A DNA stretch of 64,000 nt from Spirosoma profusum (GTDB lineage: Bacteria; Bacteroidota; Bacteroidia; Cytophagales; Spirosomataceae). The notes beneath the pieces were generated by a model. That model did no database searches. It saw only the letters and a program-made list of their open reading frames with translations, and was not told where the DNA came from. Where the stretch lies: NCBI RefSeq assembly GCF_014699005.1, contig NZ_JACWZY010000001.1, positions 124,001 to 188,000 on the forward strand, in the 5' to 3' direction. The position numbers and the translations under genes are program-made. Shown here piece by piece: positions 15,782-24,127 of the stretch. How positions within the stretch are numbered: the stretch's first letter is position 1; each line of letters begins with the position of its first letter.

Positions 15782-18700
15782 TTATGCTAATTCCAACTCT
15801 TCGGTTGGAACGGATTGCATTTCTACTTTAGGTGGAAGCAATTTATAGAGCACGGGTGTAACAATACGAGATAGTAACGTACTGGAAATCAGTCCACCGA
15901 TGAGTACCCAAGCCAGCGGTGAGTACAGTGGATTGCCTTCAAGCGCTAATGGCATTAGCCCACCGATAGCTGTCAGTGAGGTCAGTACAATTGGTACAAA
16001 ACGGACTTCGCCCGCTTCTTTGATGGCTTCGACCAAAGGCACGCCCTGCGCCCGTAGTTGGTTGGTAAAATCGACCAGCAAAATGGAGTTTTTTACTTCG
16101 ATACCAATCAGCGCAATTAGTCCGATTACAGCTACAAAGGAAAATGGATTACCGGTCAGCAACAGCGCGATAATGGCACCAATGATGCCCAACGGAATAA
16201 CTGAAAGCACGATCAGCGTGCTTTTAATTGTGCCGAATTCCAGAATCAGAACGGCCATGAAACCAAAAATGGTAATGAGAATAATGGTGCCTAATCCGCT
16301 GAATGATTGCTCACGGCTTTCCAGTTCACCCGCAGCAACGTAGTGAAATCCCGTTGGAAATTTCATGGTATTCAACTTGTTCAGTACGTCGGTGTAGACA
16401 TTATCGACCAGATGACCAGTTTTAACGAAGGCGGTTACCGTGGCAAACCGATCTTTGTCGTAGTGGCGAATCTGACTGGTGCCGGTCTCAAATTCTAAAT
16501 CGGCTACCTGTTTTAAGGGTACAGCTCCGCCTGTTACGGTGTTGACGTACAGATTATTAAGTACTGATTGGTCTGTCGTCCGACCTTTGGGCAACGTAAC
16601 GTTGATGATATAATCGTCATCATCATTAGGCGTTTTGAACGTACCAACATTCAGGCCAGCTACCGCCAGTCGGATGGTGCGGTTTATGTCGGCAATCGAG
16701 AGTCCTAACAACCCCGCTTTCTCCTTGTTGACTTTGATACGTAAGTCTGTTTTGCGGTTTGCGAGTGGGTTATTAACATAAATCGTACCCGGTGTTTGCT
16801 TCAGCACCGTTTCAACGCGGGCTGCTACGCTACGTAGCGAATCCAGATTTTCGCCAAATACCCGGATGGCTACAGGCGCTTCCTGCTGTGGCCCCTGCTC
16901 GAAATCCTTTACCTCAATTTTAGCGTTTGGATACAGAGCAAAACGTTCGCGATATTTATCAATAATCGCTCGTTTTTCGGCAGGTTCAACGTCGTTCAAC
17001 TGCACAAAAAACTGCGAGAAATTAGCCGATTCGTTACGTTGGGCAATGTTATAATAGATGCGCGGGTTGCCTTTTCCAACATTAGTAGTGAAGTGCTTAA
17101 CCGATGGTTCGCGTTTGAGCTGGCTCTCAACGTAGCGGGCTACGCGGTTGGTTTCGGTGAGGCTGCTACCATCGGGCGTTTCGATATTAATCAGAAATTG
17201 CGGTTTCTCAGAAGCCGGAAATAACCCAAAACCTACTTTGCCTGCCATTGACAAAGCTCCCCCAAAAATAGCCAGTGCTACCAGCAACGTAATAACCGGC
17301 CGGTCGAGTGCTACGTTCAACAGGCGGCTGTATGAACCGCTGATGCCTTTTTTCAGCGCCCGCATAAAGATATTCCCTTCAGAATTGTGCTCCTGTTTGA
17401 GGATTCGGCTTGATAAAAACGGCACAATCGTAAGCGACACGAGTAGCGACGCCAGTACCGTTGTAACGACAGCCATTGGCAGCGAACGGATAAAATCGCC
17501 GGATGCTTCGGGCAAAAACATAAGTGGCAGAAACGCCAGAATCAACGTAGTGGTGCATCCGATTACAGCCAGCGTGATCTGACTGGTGGCCCGGATAGCC
17601 GCTTCTTTTTTCGGGAAGCCCTCACGAATATACCGCTCGATGTTTTCGACTACCACAATACTGTCATCAACCAGAATTCCCAGTGCCACGATAAGCCCGA
17701 CGATACTTAACTGATTGATACTGAAGCCAAATACGTTCAGTAGCGACAGGCCAATCGCCAGTGAGAGCGGAATGGAAATCATAACCACGACAGCAGCTCG
17801 GAAACCAAGCGGCAACAAGGTGAGCGATACCAGCAAAATGGCGATAGCAAAGTCGATAGCGAAGTGCGAAAGCCGTTTACCAACGCTGGCGGCCTGGTCG
17901 AAATTCTTGACAAGTTTGATGTGAGGAGGCAGCGTTTTAGCAAACTCGTCGATGACTGGATTGAGTTGTTTGCCAACTTTATCAATGTTTTCGCCCAACT
18001 TCTGACTGGCTGTTACCAGCACCGCCCGATGGCCATCAAGTCGGGTAATGTGTGTTACGTCTTCGAGGTTGTAATCGACATCGGCAATGTCGCGCAGGTG
18101 AATGATTTTCTGCCCGTTGGTTGATACGATTGTGTTCCGAATGTCGTCCAACGACTGGTAATCACCGGCGGTTTTTACGTTGAACTTCCGACTGCCAACC
18201 TGAATGCTTCCGCCCGGGATGGTTGCGTTTTCGGCCTGTAATGCGCCAATGACCCGGTTGGTAGGGATGCCTTCCTGCGCCATTTTATCGATGTTGAGCG
18301 CCACCCGTACTACGTTGGCTGGATAGCCCCAATCTTTCACATTTTTCAGGCTGGTAATCTTCTCCAGTCGTTTTTTTAGATCGTCGGCGTAGTTGCCCAA
18401 CTCCTTATCCGAAGCCACTTCAGACTGTAGCGCTACTTGGACGATGTTTACGTCAGAAGGCGAAAATTTGAGAATGTCTATTTTGAAAATATCGGCGGGC
18501 AGTTCACTACGTAGCGCGCCGACCTCCCGAACGATTTCCTGATATTTTTCATCGGGGTCTTCGCTGTATTCATACGTTACCCGAAACACGGCCAGACCAT
18601 CGTCGACGCTGGTTACTACGTGTTTAATGTTATCGAGTTCGTTGAACCGTTTCTCGGCGGGGTCAACAACCAACTCCTCCATATCGAGGGCATCGGTGCC

Positions 18701-18856
18701 GGGATAGACGACGGCTACGGCAAATTCAGGTGCCGTAAATTCGGGGTCTTCGCCCCGTGGCATATTCAGCAATGAGTTGAAACCCAGAGCTGCTACGCCC
18801 AGAAATAGTACCAGCATGAACTGCCAGTTTTTGACAGAGAATGAGGATAAGTTCAT
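15782..18856 (-). CDS. RND efflux transporter permease (AcrB-like)
   Basis: A 1024-aa inner-membrane pump of the hydrophobe/amphiphile RND type. The first transmembrane segment starts at once (NLSSFSVKNWQFMLVLFLGV). The large periplasmic loops and the 12-helix plan are complete. Helix 4 carries the proton-relay pair in ALGILVDDSIVVVENIER. The FSGLGTIILITIFGF and IGIEVKNSILLVDF segments match the second half. Start 18856 is preferred over an ATG five codons upstream because it gives the canonical beginning. It is the third gene of a TolC-adaptor-permease operon and uses the proton gradient to export compounds. Substrate cannot be predicted. Confidence 0.94.
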   Translation of the reverse strand: MNLSSFSVKNWQFMLVLFLGVAALGFNSLLNMPRGEDPEFTAPEFAVAVVYPGTDALDMEELVVDPAEKRFNELDNIKHVVTSVDDGLAVFRVTYEYSEDPDEKYQEIVREVGALRSELPADIFKIDILKFSPSDVNIVQVALQSEVASDKELGNYADDLKKRLEKITSLKNVKDWGYPANVVRVALNIDKMAQEGIPTNRVIGALQAENATIPGGSIQVGSRKFNVKTAGDYQSLDDIRNTIVSTNGQKIIHLRDIADVDYNLEDVTHITRLDGHRAVLVTASQKLGENIDKVGKQLNPVIDEFAKTLPPHIKLVKNFDQAASVGKRLSHFAIDFAIAILLVSLTLLPLGFRAAVVVMISIPLSLAIGLSLLNVFGFSINQLSIVGLIVALGILVDDSIVVVENIERYIREGFPKKEAAIRATSQITLAVIGCTTTLILAFLPLMFLPEASGDFIRSLPMAVVTTVLASLLVSLTIVPFLSSRILKQEHNSEGNIFMRALKKGISGSYSRLLNVALDRPVITLLVALAIFGGALSMAGKVGFGLFPASEKPQFLINIETPDGSSLTETNRVARYVESQLKREPSVKHFTTNVGKGNPRIYYNIAQRNESANFSQFFVQLNDVEPAEKRAIIDKYRERFALYPNAKIEVKDFEQGPQQEAPVAIRVFGENLDSLRSVAARVETVLKQTPGTIYVNNPLANRKTDLRIKVNKEKAGLLGLSIADINRTIRLAVAGLNVGTFKTPNDDDDYIINVTLPKGRTTDQSVLNNLYVNTVTGGAVPLKQVADLEFETGTSQIRHYDKDRFATVTAFVKTGHLVDNVYTDVLNKLNTMKFPTGFHYVAAGELESREQSFSGLGTIILITIFGFMAVLILEFGTIKSTLIVLSVIPLGIIGAIIALLLTGNPFSFVAVIGLIALIGIEVKNSILLVDFTNQLRAQGVPLVEAIKEAGEVRFVPIVLTSLTAIGGLMPLALEGNPLYSPLAWVLIGGLISSTLLSRIVTPVLYKLLPPKVEMQSVPTEELELA

Positions 18857-18863
18857 AGTTTCT

Positions 18864-18951
18864 CTAAACACAGAGGTCGCTGAGATTTTACAGAGATCAG
18901 TGCGATTTCCGTATTTCGCTGTGGCTGTATTCTGTGCTCTCCGTGTTTACG
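18864..18951. repeat. Degenerate inverted repeat in the adaptor-permease gap
   Basis: The outer parts (AAACACAGAGG... and ...CTCCGTGTTT) are complementary with mismatches, while the inner part pairs poorly. It resembles the CACAGAG/CTCTGTG hairpin at 56052-56100. It lies inside the efflux operon in the 98-bp gap between the adaptor stop and the permease start, and might tune expression between the two genes. Confidence 0.35.
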
Positions 18952-18954
18952 TGA

Positions 18955-20016
18955 TTATTTTACAACAACACTAGATTCTTCGGTCAGAAAAGCCGAACCT
19001 GCGGTTACTACGTCTTTTATGCCAGTTAAGCCGTTAGTAATTAGAACTTTATCGTTTTCCAGAAAACCAATCTGAACGGGAGTTTTACGAACGTGTTTGC
19101 GGTCGTCGGCCAGTACGTAGACAAAGCCTTCTTTACCATTACCTTCAATGATGGATTCGACCGGGACCAAGGTATACGAGCGGTTTTGAGCCGGAACCAG
19201 AGTCACTTTGGCAAACAGACCCGGAGCGAATTTTACGGAGCCAGGATTGATACGTATCTCTACTTCATAAAGCTTATTGACTGGATCGGCGGCCTGAGCT
19301 AATTCACTCACGGTGCCCGTAAACGTATGACCGGGGTAGGCATCCAACATAATGGTAGCACGATTGCCCAACCGAAGGCGTGCCCAATCTTTGTCGGATA
19401 CGCCAACCCGAACGACCCAGTCGCTTTGACGGTTCGACGAAATCAGGTAAACCGATGCGCCTGCCGAAGCGAACTCGCCCGCGTTGGTCAGCTTGCGCGT
19501 AACGGTTCCGTCGACGGTTGCGCGGATTTGAGCATAGTTTCGGTTGAATTGAGCAATAGTCAGATTCTGTTTCGCTACGTTCTGACCCGTTGTGGCATTT
19601 TGAAGTTGTTCAAGAGTTGCAGCGGTATCGGCGTAGAGACTTTTCACACGGCCTAAATCGCGTTCGGCTTTTTCGTGGGCAAGCTGCGCCTGACTGACCT
19701 GGGCGTTGATTTCAGTTAAATCGAGCGTTGCAAGCAATTGACCTTTACGTACCGTTTGCCCTTCTTCGACAAACATCTGGTTAATAATACCGCCGATTTT
19801 AAACGACAGTCGGGCTTCCTTGGCCGACGATACCAAACCCGAAGCCACCACCGGCTCGGCACGTACCACCGTACTGACAGCCGTTAGTTTAATGGGTACT
19901 ACGTTCTCGTCGGGTGTTTCTGACGATTGCTGGCGTTGATTATCACCAGCTTTACTACCACAGGCCCAAATGCCGACGGCGATCAGAATGGGGAGAATGA
20001 ATGATAGAAATTTCAT
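18955..20016 (-). CDS. RND periplasmic adaptor (membrane fusion protein), lipoprotein
   Basis: A 353-aa adaptor that links the RND permease to TolC. The start at 20016 gives a lipoprotein signal (MKFLSFILPILIAVGIWACG, Cys19). Residues 60-90 are a lipoyl half-motif (GGIINQMFVEEGQTVRKGQLLATLD). An alpha-helical hairpin follows (about 90-150, AQVSQAQLAHEKAERDL), then the second lipoyl half, a beta-barrel domain with PGHTFTGTVSELAQ, and the membrane-proximal domain. The length is ordinary. It lies between tolC (60-bp gap) and the permease (98-bp gap) on the same strand and is likely co-transcribed under the TetR repressor. Confidence 0.92.
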   Translation of the reverse strand: MKFLSFILPILIAVGIWACGSKAGDNQRQQSSETPDENVVPIKLTAVSTVVRAEPVVASGLVSSAKEARLSFKIGGIINQMFVEEGQTVRKGQLLATLDLTEINAQVSQAQLAHEKAERDLGRVKSLYADTAATLEQLQNATTGQNVAKQNLTIAQFNRNYAQIRATVDGTVTRKLTNAGEFASAGASVYLISSNRQSDWVVRVGVSDKDWARLRLGNRATIMLDAYPGHTFTGTVSELAQAADPVNKLYEVEIRINPGSVKFAPGLFAKVTLVPAQNRSYTLVPVESIIEGNGKEGFVYVLADDRKHVRKTPVQIGFLENDKVLITNGLTGIKDVVTAGSAFLTEESSVVVK

Positions 20017-20075
20017 GACATTGCTTGTTTTCTGAGATTCTTTTCCTAGATGGTGGTTGCTTAAACAATACGTCA

Positions 20076-21455
20076 TTATTGCACAGCTACGGCTCGGTCG
20101 AGGGCGGCCCGTTTGATCAGTACGTCCATTCTGGCAAGTGAATGTTGCAGTTGGGCGGTTTGCTGGTCGTTCTGGTAGCGTAGAAATTCAATCAGTAAGG
20201 ATTGTCCGTTACGGTATTTGCTGTCGATGACCCGTAAGGTTTGTTCGGCGTTGCGCATACCGCTTTCCGTAGCCCCCAGACTTTCCGTAGCTGCGTTGAG
20301 GTCATAATACGCCTGCAATACCTGAAGCTGAATCTGGCGCTGCACCTCGGTGAGTCGTGTCTGGAGTGCATCTGTCTGAACCTTAGCTTGTTGAACTTTC
20401 GAGCGTTTTTCGTAGCCCCGAAACAAATCCCACTGCAAGCCAAGCTGAGCCACTACGTATGCCTGATTTTTAAACGTATATCCAAAGCCCTGAAAGCCAG
20501 TGTTTGCCCCTACAAATACGTTTGGAATTTTGGCGTTGGCTTCGTTCAGTTTTACAGCTGTTTGGGCTGCGTTGATTGAGCCGTTCAATTGCGTTAATTC
20601 CTGACGGCTACGTAGTGCCGTTTGTTGTAAATCAGTAAGATTTTCTTTCGGCTCTGGGAGGATTTTCGTTAGCGAAGAGTCTACATCAATACGTTGCGCG
20701 AGGTCACGGTTGAGCAGAAAATTAAAATAGGCGCGGGCCGTTTCTCGATTTTTCCCAGCCACGGCCAGTTGCTGATCAATTTTACTGACTTCGTAGCGGG
20801 CCGACGTAACGGTTTCTTTTGTCGCTACGTTGTTGCTGACTAATTTCTCATTTAATCGAGCCAATTCGGATAAAATATGGCGCGAATTCTCGAAGATGCG
20901 GATGGCGTCGAGCGATTGTACATATTGGTAATAGGCCGTGGCGATGTTGTACCGCAACTCGTTTTCGACAACTCGTCGACGGGCTTCCTGTGCTGATAGT
21001 AATTGTTTCTGAATCAGAAAATTGTACTGAATATCCGTATTGAAAATCGCGTATTGGACACTCAGCTTCGTATCGTGGAAATTATTGGGAGCCAGCAGTT
21101 GGTTTACGTTTTCGATGTTGGTTGGGAAACGGTCGGTGCCGGTGAGCTGGTTTAAGGCTTTATAAGCCGGATTGAGCATGTCACCTACCGGAAATTCCAG
21201 CCGTCGTCCCCCGGCTGCCAGCGAATACGTCGGATTAAACGCCACGCGTGGATAAAACAATGACCGCGCCTGATTCAATGACTCCGTTACGCGGCTGATT
21301 TCAAGCGATTCCTGACGTAGCGCCAGATTATTCGATAGCCCCTCCCGGATGTAGTTCTCCAAAATAGCCGACTGACCCGATGGTGCCGATTGCGCTACTG
21401 CACTCATTGGCAGAAGTAACGCCAGATAATGGATGTATCTGTGAATTAGCTTCAT
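20076..21455 (-). CDS. TolC family outer membrane efflux protein
   Basis: A 459-aa outer-membrane channel. Residues 1-21 are a signal peptide (LLLPMSAVAQ). The body shows two tandem OEP repeats rich in Gln, Ala and Asn with long coiled helices (ILENYIREGLSNNLALRQESLEISR..., and the second near LQQTALRSRQELTQLNGSINAAQTAVKL). The Bacteroidota-type barrel strands are present (LGLQWDLFRGYEKRSKVQQAK). It is the first gene of the efflux operon. A palindromic site at 21469-21489, 14 bp upstream of the ATG, matches the site in front of the neighbouring TetR gene, so repression by that regulator is expected. Confidence 0.92.
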   Translation of the reverse strand: MKLIHRYIHYLALLLPMSAVAQSAPSGQSAILENYIREGLSNNLALRQESLEISRVTESLNQARSLFYPRVAFNPTYSLAAGGRRLEFPVGDMLNPAYKALNQLTGTDRFPTNIENVNQLLAPNNFHDTKLSVQYAIFNTDIQYNFLIQKQLLSAQEARRRVVENELRYNIATAYYQYVQSLDAIRIFENSRHILSELARLNEKLVSNNVATKETVTSARYEVSKIDQQLAVAGKNRETARAYFNFLLNRDLAQRIDVDSSLTKILPEPKENLTDLQQTALRSRQELTQLNGSINAAQTAVKLNEANAKIPNVFVGANTGFQGFGYTFKNQAYVVAQLGLQWDLFRGYEKRSKVQQAKVQTDALQTRLTEVQRQIQLQVLQAYYDLNAATESLGATESGMRNAEQTLRVIDSKYRNGQSLLIEFLRYQNDQQTAQLQHSLARMDVLIKRAALDRAVAVQ

Positions 21456-21468
21456 AATCGATTGTTAA

Positions 21469-21489
21469 TTAATGAACAGTGTTTAGTAA
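21469..21489. promoter_or_regulatory. TetR-type operator in front of tolC
   Basis: Arms TTAATGAACA and TGTTTAGTAA flank one central base. The sequence TGAACA-S-TGTTTAGTAAA (S = C or G) recurs at 22144-22164 with one base different at the centre. It lies 14-34 bp upstream of the tolC ATG. Confidence 0.75.
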
Positions 21490-21502
21490 ATGGTTAAAAA
21501 AT

Positions 21503-22117
21503 TTATAATCCCCTTTTTATTGTCGCAATGAACAGTTCGAATACATTGTCCAGCAGTTTTTGGGCATCCTCTTCAAACATACTCATTCGCTTTCGAAGGT
21601 GTAAGGCTACCAGCCCATGAACGGTGCTCCAAATCATTAAACCTGCTTGTTCGGCGTTAGGATGTTTAATAGCTCCCGCATCGATACAGCGTTGCACAAC
21701 CAGTTGTAATAGTCCGAATGCCCGATGCCCGTCCTCCCAGACATCATCGCGGCAGGCTAACGTATCGATAGGGGCCGTCATGATGAACATCAGGTCATAC
21801 AATTCGGGGTTTTCGAAGGCAAAACGCAGGTAAATCCGCCCCATTTCGATAAGGGTTTCCATCGGATCCTGGATCGTTGCGATGGGTGTAAACTCATCGA
21901 TCAGTTTTAGAAACGCTTTCTGATGCAGCGAAAAAAACAGTTCGTTCTTATCCTTGAAATACAAATAGATAGTAGCCGGGCTATATTCAATTTCGTCTGC
22001 AATGTTGCGAATGCTCACTTTATCGAAGCCATTCGTAAGAAACAGCTTTTGCGCTCCTTCCAGAATGAGCTTCCGCATTTCTTCCCGCTCCCGTTCCTTT
22101 CGCTCTACGATTCCCAT
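21503..22117 (-). CDS. TetR/AcrR family transcriptional regulator
   Basis: A 204-aa repressor. The N-terminal helix-turn-helix is clear (residues 9-55: EEMRKLILEGAQKLF, GFDKVSIRNIADEI, YLYFKDKNELFF). The C-terminal ligand domain is helical and resembles the WHG/TetR_C group with ELYDLMFIM and VHGLVALHL. The start at 22117 was chosen because the preceding codons overlap the operator. It lies directly upstream of, and on the same strand as, the TolC-RND operon. Shared palindromes before both genes indicate that it represses itself and the pump, with a pump substrate as probable inducer. Confidence 0.9.
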   Translation of the reverse strand: MGIVERKEREREEMRKLILEGAQKLFLTNGFDKVSIRNIADEIEYSPATIYLYFKDKNELFFSLHQKAFLKLIDEFTPIATIQDPMETLIEMGRIYLRFAFENPELYDLMFIMTAPIDTLACRDDVWEDGHRAFGLLQLVVQRCIDAGAIKHPNAEQAGLMIWSTVHGLVALHLRKRMSMFEEDAQKLLDNVFELFIATIKRGL

Positions 22118-22143
22118 GATACTAATTAATAAACGTTGCAAAC

Positions 22144-22164
22144 TTACTGAACACTGTTTAGTAA
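22144..22164. promoter_or_regulatory. TetR-type operator in front of the tetR gene
   Basis: Arms TTACTGAACA and TGTTTAGTAA surround one central base; one pair is G-T. It is the second copy of the motif at 21469-21489 and lies 27 bp upstream of the regulator's start, consistent with autoregulation. Confidence 0.75.
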
Positions 22165-22266
22165 ACAAATTTTTGTCAATAAATTTTACGTAGCGGATGT
22201 GATTTTCATTTAACTGACTTGATAAGTGTGACTATTAATCTTTTTGAAGTGTTACGTATCTAAGCT

Positions 22267-22326
22267 GTAACGCGGGTGGAAACTCGCAATATTCGATGTA
22301 TAATCGCGGGTTTCCACCCGCGTTAC
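22267..22326. repeat. 21-bp hairpin immediately before a start codon
   Basis: Arms 22267-22287 and 22306-22326 pair with one mismatch. The stem contains GTAACGCGGGTGGAAAC. It ends 5 bp before the redoxin ATG and sits in a divergent intergenic region rather than at gene ends, unlike most hairpins here. It would sequester any ribosome entry site of the redoxin gene. Confidence 0.75.
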
Positions 22327-22331
22327 TGAAG

Positions 22332-22952
22332 ATGAACACACGGATTTTCCGGCTAATCATGATTCTATCCATTTTGTTGCTGAACCAACGTAACGGATGG
22401 GCTCAATTAGCCAAAGGGTATAATCTTGGCGACGCAGTTGCTGATTTTCAACTGAAAAGCGTCGATGATCGATCTATATCGCTGGCGAATTATAAGGCTC
22501 AGAAAGGATTGATTGTCGTGTTTACCAGCAATCATTGCCCATTTGCCAAAGTCTACGAGGACCGAATTGTGGCGTTAGATCGCAAATTTTCGCCACAAGG
22601 CTATCCGGTACTGGCCATTATGCCGAACGATCCGGCTGCGTATGAGGATGATACGTTCGAGCAAATGAAAATGCGTGCCCGCGACAAAGCGTATCCGTTT
22701 AGCTATGCGATGGATGATACGCAGGTGGTAGCCCGTTCTTTTGGAGTGACTCGTACCCCTCAGGTATACGTACTGAATCAGCGCGACGGACGCTTCATTC
22801 TCGAATACGTGGGGGCGATTGATGACAATCCGCAGGACCCAGTAAACATACAGCGACGCTACGTTGATGAAGCGGTAACGAGCTTGTTGGCCGGGCGCCC
22901 CGCTCAGACTCCTCTTACCAAACCGATTGGGTGTGCTATTAAATGGAAGTAA
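22332..22952 (+). CDS. Exported thioredoxin-fold (redoxin/AhpC-TSA-like) protein
   Basis: A 206-aa protein with a signal peptide (residues 1-25, ending NGWAQ). A peroxiredoxin/TlpA-like domain follows: GYNLGDAVADFQLKSVD, the strand IVVFTSNHCPFAKVY with a single active-site Cys (CPFA, no CxxC), then GVTRTPQVYVL with the cis-Pro. A second Cys lies near the C-terminus (KPIGCAIKWK) and could act as resolving residue. This points to a periplasmic thiol peroxidase-like protein rather than a disulfide reductase. The ATG at 22332 was used because the upstream in-frame ATG lies inside the hairpin loop. Family fold is firm, activity inferred. Confidence 0.8.
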   Translation: MNTRIFRLIMILSILLLNQRNGWAQLAKGYNLGDAVADFQLKSVDDRSISLANYKAQKGLIVVFTSNHCPFAKVYEDRIVALDRKFSPQGYPVLAIMPNDPAAYEDDTFEQMKMRARDKAYPFSYAMDDTQVVARSFGVTRTPQVYVLNQRDGRFILEYVGAIDDNPQDPVNIQRRYVDEAVTSLLAGRPAQTPLTKPIGCAIKWK

Positions 22953-23072
22953 GCGTAGTGGAGAAATGGACGTAATGCTACGTTAGCGGTTACTCTCTGG
23001 TTCCCTCCTCGACCGTTTTGGCATGTCATTTGCCAATGGGGTTTGTAACAATCAAACTACACACAAACGGTT

Positions 23073-23630
23073 ATGAAAAAGCCACAATTAATTATGAAAC
23101 GGATCAAATACGTTGCTGGTACGTTGCTGCTGGTAGCTTCACTGACCTTTACACAAGCCTGTAGGTCAGACAATAAAGATGAGTCGCGGACGGAGGATGC
23201 GCTTGAAAAAACAGGCGAAGCCGTCAGTGCTGATGCAAAAGATGCCGCTGCTGAAGCGAAAGAAGACCTACGAGAAGCAGGCGATAAAGCCGAAGCTAAA
23301 TCAGACGAAATATCGGCTGATTTTAAGCGGGAACGCGATGAAGCCGTTGCGAAAATGAAGGTAGAAAAGGATAAACTGGACGCTAAAATCGCCGATATGA
23401 AGGCTGATATGAAGCGTGAAGGTGCCGAAGCAAAAGCAGAATCAAAAGAGCAGCTTGCCAAACTCGAAGACGAACGTAAAGAACTTGGTCATGATATTGA
23501 TAAAGCCCAAAACGCTACAGTAGCTGCCTGGAAAGACATCAAGGCTGGCTTCAAAGAGGCTGGTAGAAACATTGGTGATGCCTTCGATAAAGCTGGTGAT
23601 AAGCTGGATCGCGATGGAAAAAAAGAGTAA
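23073..23630 (+). CDS. Charged coiled-coil lipoprotein
   Basis: A 185-aa protein with a lipoprotein signal (LLLVASLTFTQAC, lipobox Cys at about residue 30). The mature part is nearly all Lys, Glu, Asp and Ala in heptad-like order (residues 45-150: DALEKTGEAVSADAKDAAAE...), predicting long amphipathic helices similar to LEA-like or apolipoprotein-like surface proteins. It ends AGDKLDRDGKKE. A second ATG seven codons in is an alternative start and keeps the signal. No enzyme motif is present. The role may be envelope or stress related, but this is a guess. An intrinsic terminator follows 25 bp after the stop. Confidence 0.72.
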   Translation: MKKPQLIMKRIKYVAGTLLLVASLTFTQACRSDNKDESRTEDALEKTGEAVSADAKDAAAEAKEDLREAGDKAEAKSDEISADFKRERDEAVAKMKVEKDKLDAKIADMKADMKREGAEAKAESKEQLAKLEDERKELGHDIDKAQNATVAAWKDIKAGFKEAGRNIGDAFDKAGDKLDRDGKKE

Positions 23631-23654
23631 AAGGTCATTAGATTTCACAAAAAT

Positions 23655-23679
23655 GCCGGCTGTCAGGTCGGCTTTTTTT
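23655..23679 (+). terminator. Intrinsic terminator after the charged lipoprotein gene
   Basis: GCCGGC (23655-23660) pairs with GTCGGC (23667-23672, one G-T) around TGTCAG, followed by seven T residues. The rest of the gap to 24127 is AT-rich and holds the hairpin at 23691-23743 and an oligo-T tract, but no gene. Confidence 0.7.
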
Positions 23680-23690
23680 GTGGAGTTATG

Positions 23691-23743
23691 TGGCGTTACG
23701 TCTACAGATTTCCTTAAGGGAACAAACTGTGGACGTAACGCCA
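23691..23743. repeat. 17-bp hairpin followed by a T-run
   Basis: Arms 23691-23707 and 23727-23743 pair with one mismatch around a 19-nt loop, followed by a T-rich tract. It may be a second terminator for the lipoprotein gene. Both arms carry an ACGTA/TACGT word. Confidence 0.6.
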
Positions 23744-24127
23744 TAATTTTTTTTTATGTTTTTGAATGCCTCAAAGCCTCAGCTTGAATTGCTACTATGG
23801 AAAACTAGATTGTCCTACACCCACAAATTGGTTACTACGTACTGCTGTACATTTTACCGCAAAAAACTCCATTTTGTTCGACCAAACTTACCCCTGCGCA
23901 CGTATTGCTGATTAATTGGGGTAAGGCTATGAATCACTTGGCAAAATTGCCGATTTACTCTAAAGTATATTGGTACGGAGTTTGCACGTTTTTGAGCTGA
24001 AATGACCAGAAGTCATTCAGTTAATTATCCAATTTTAGGAAAAAAGCCGGTACGCAGTTTCCAAAACTCTTGTATTCAAGGAGGGAAAATTGTTATTTTG
24101 CGGGCTAAATTGTTTGTTAAAAGCGAA

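Noticed and set aside
23057-23461. A 134-codon Ser/Ala/Phe-rich frame on the minus strand across the charged lipoprotein gene
   Set aside because: It is the complement of a Lys/Glu/Ala-rich coiled-coil gene; the Ser/Phe composition is the expected mirror. The plus strand has a lipoprotein signal and a terminator.
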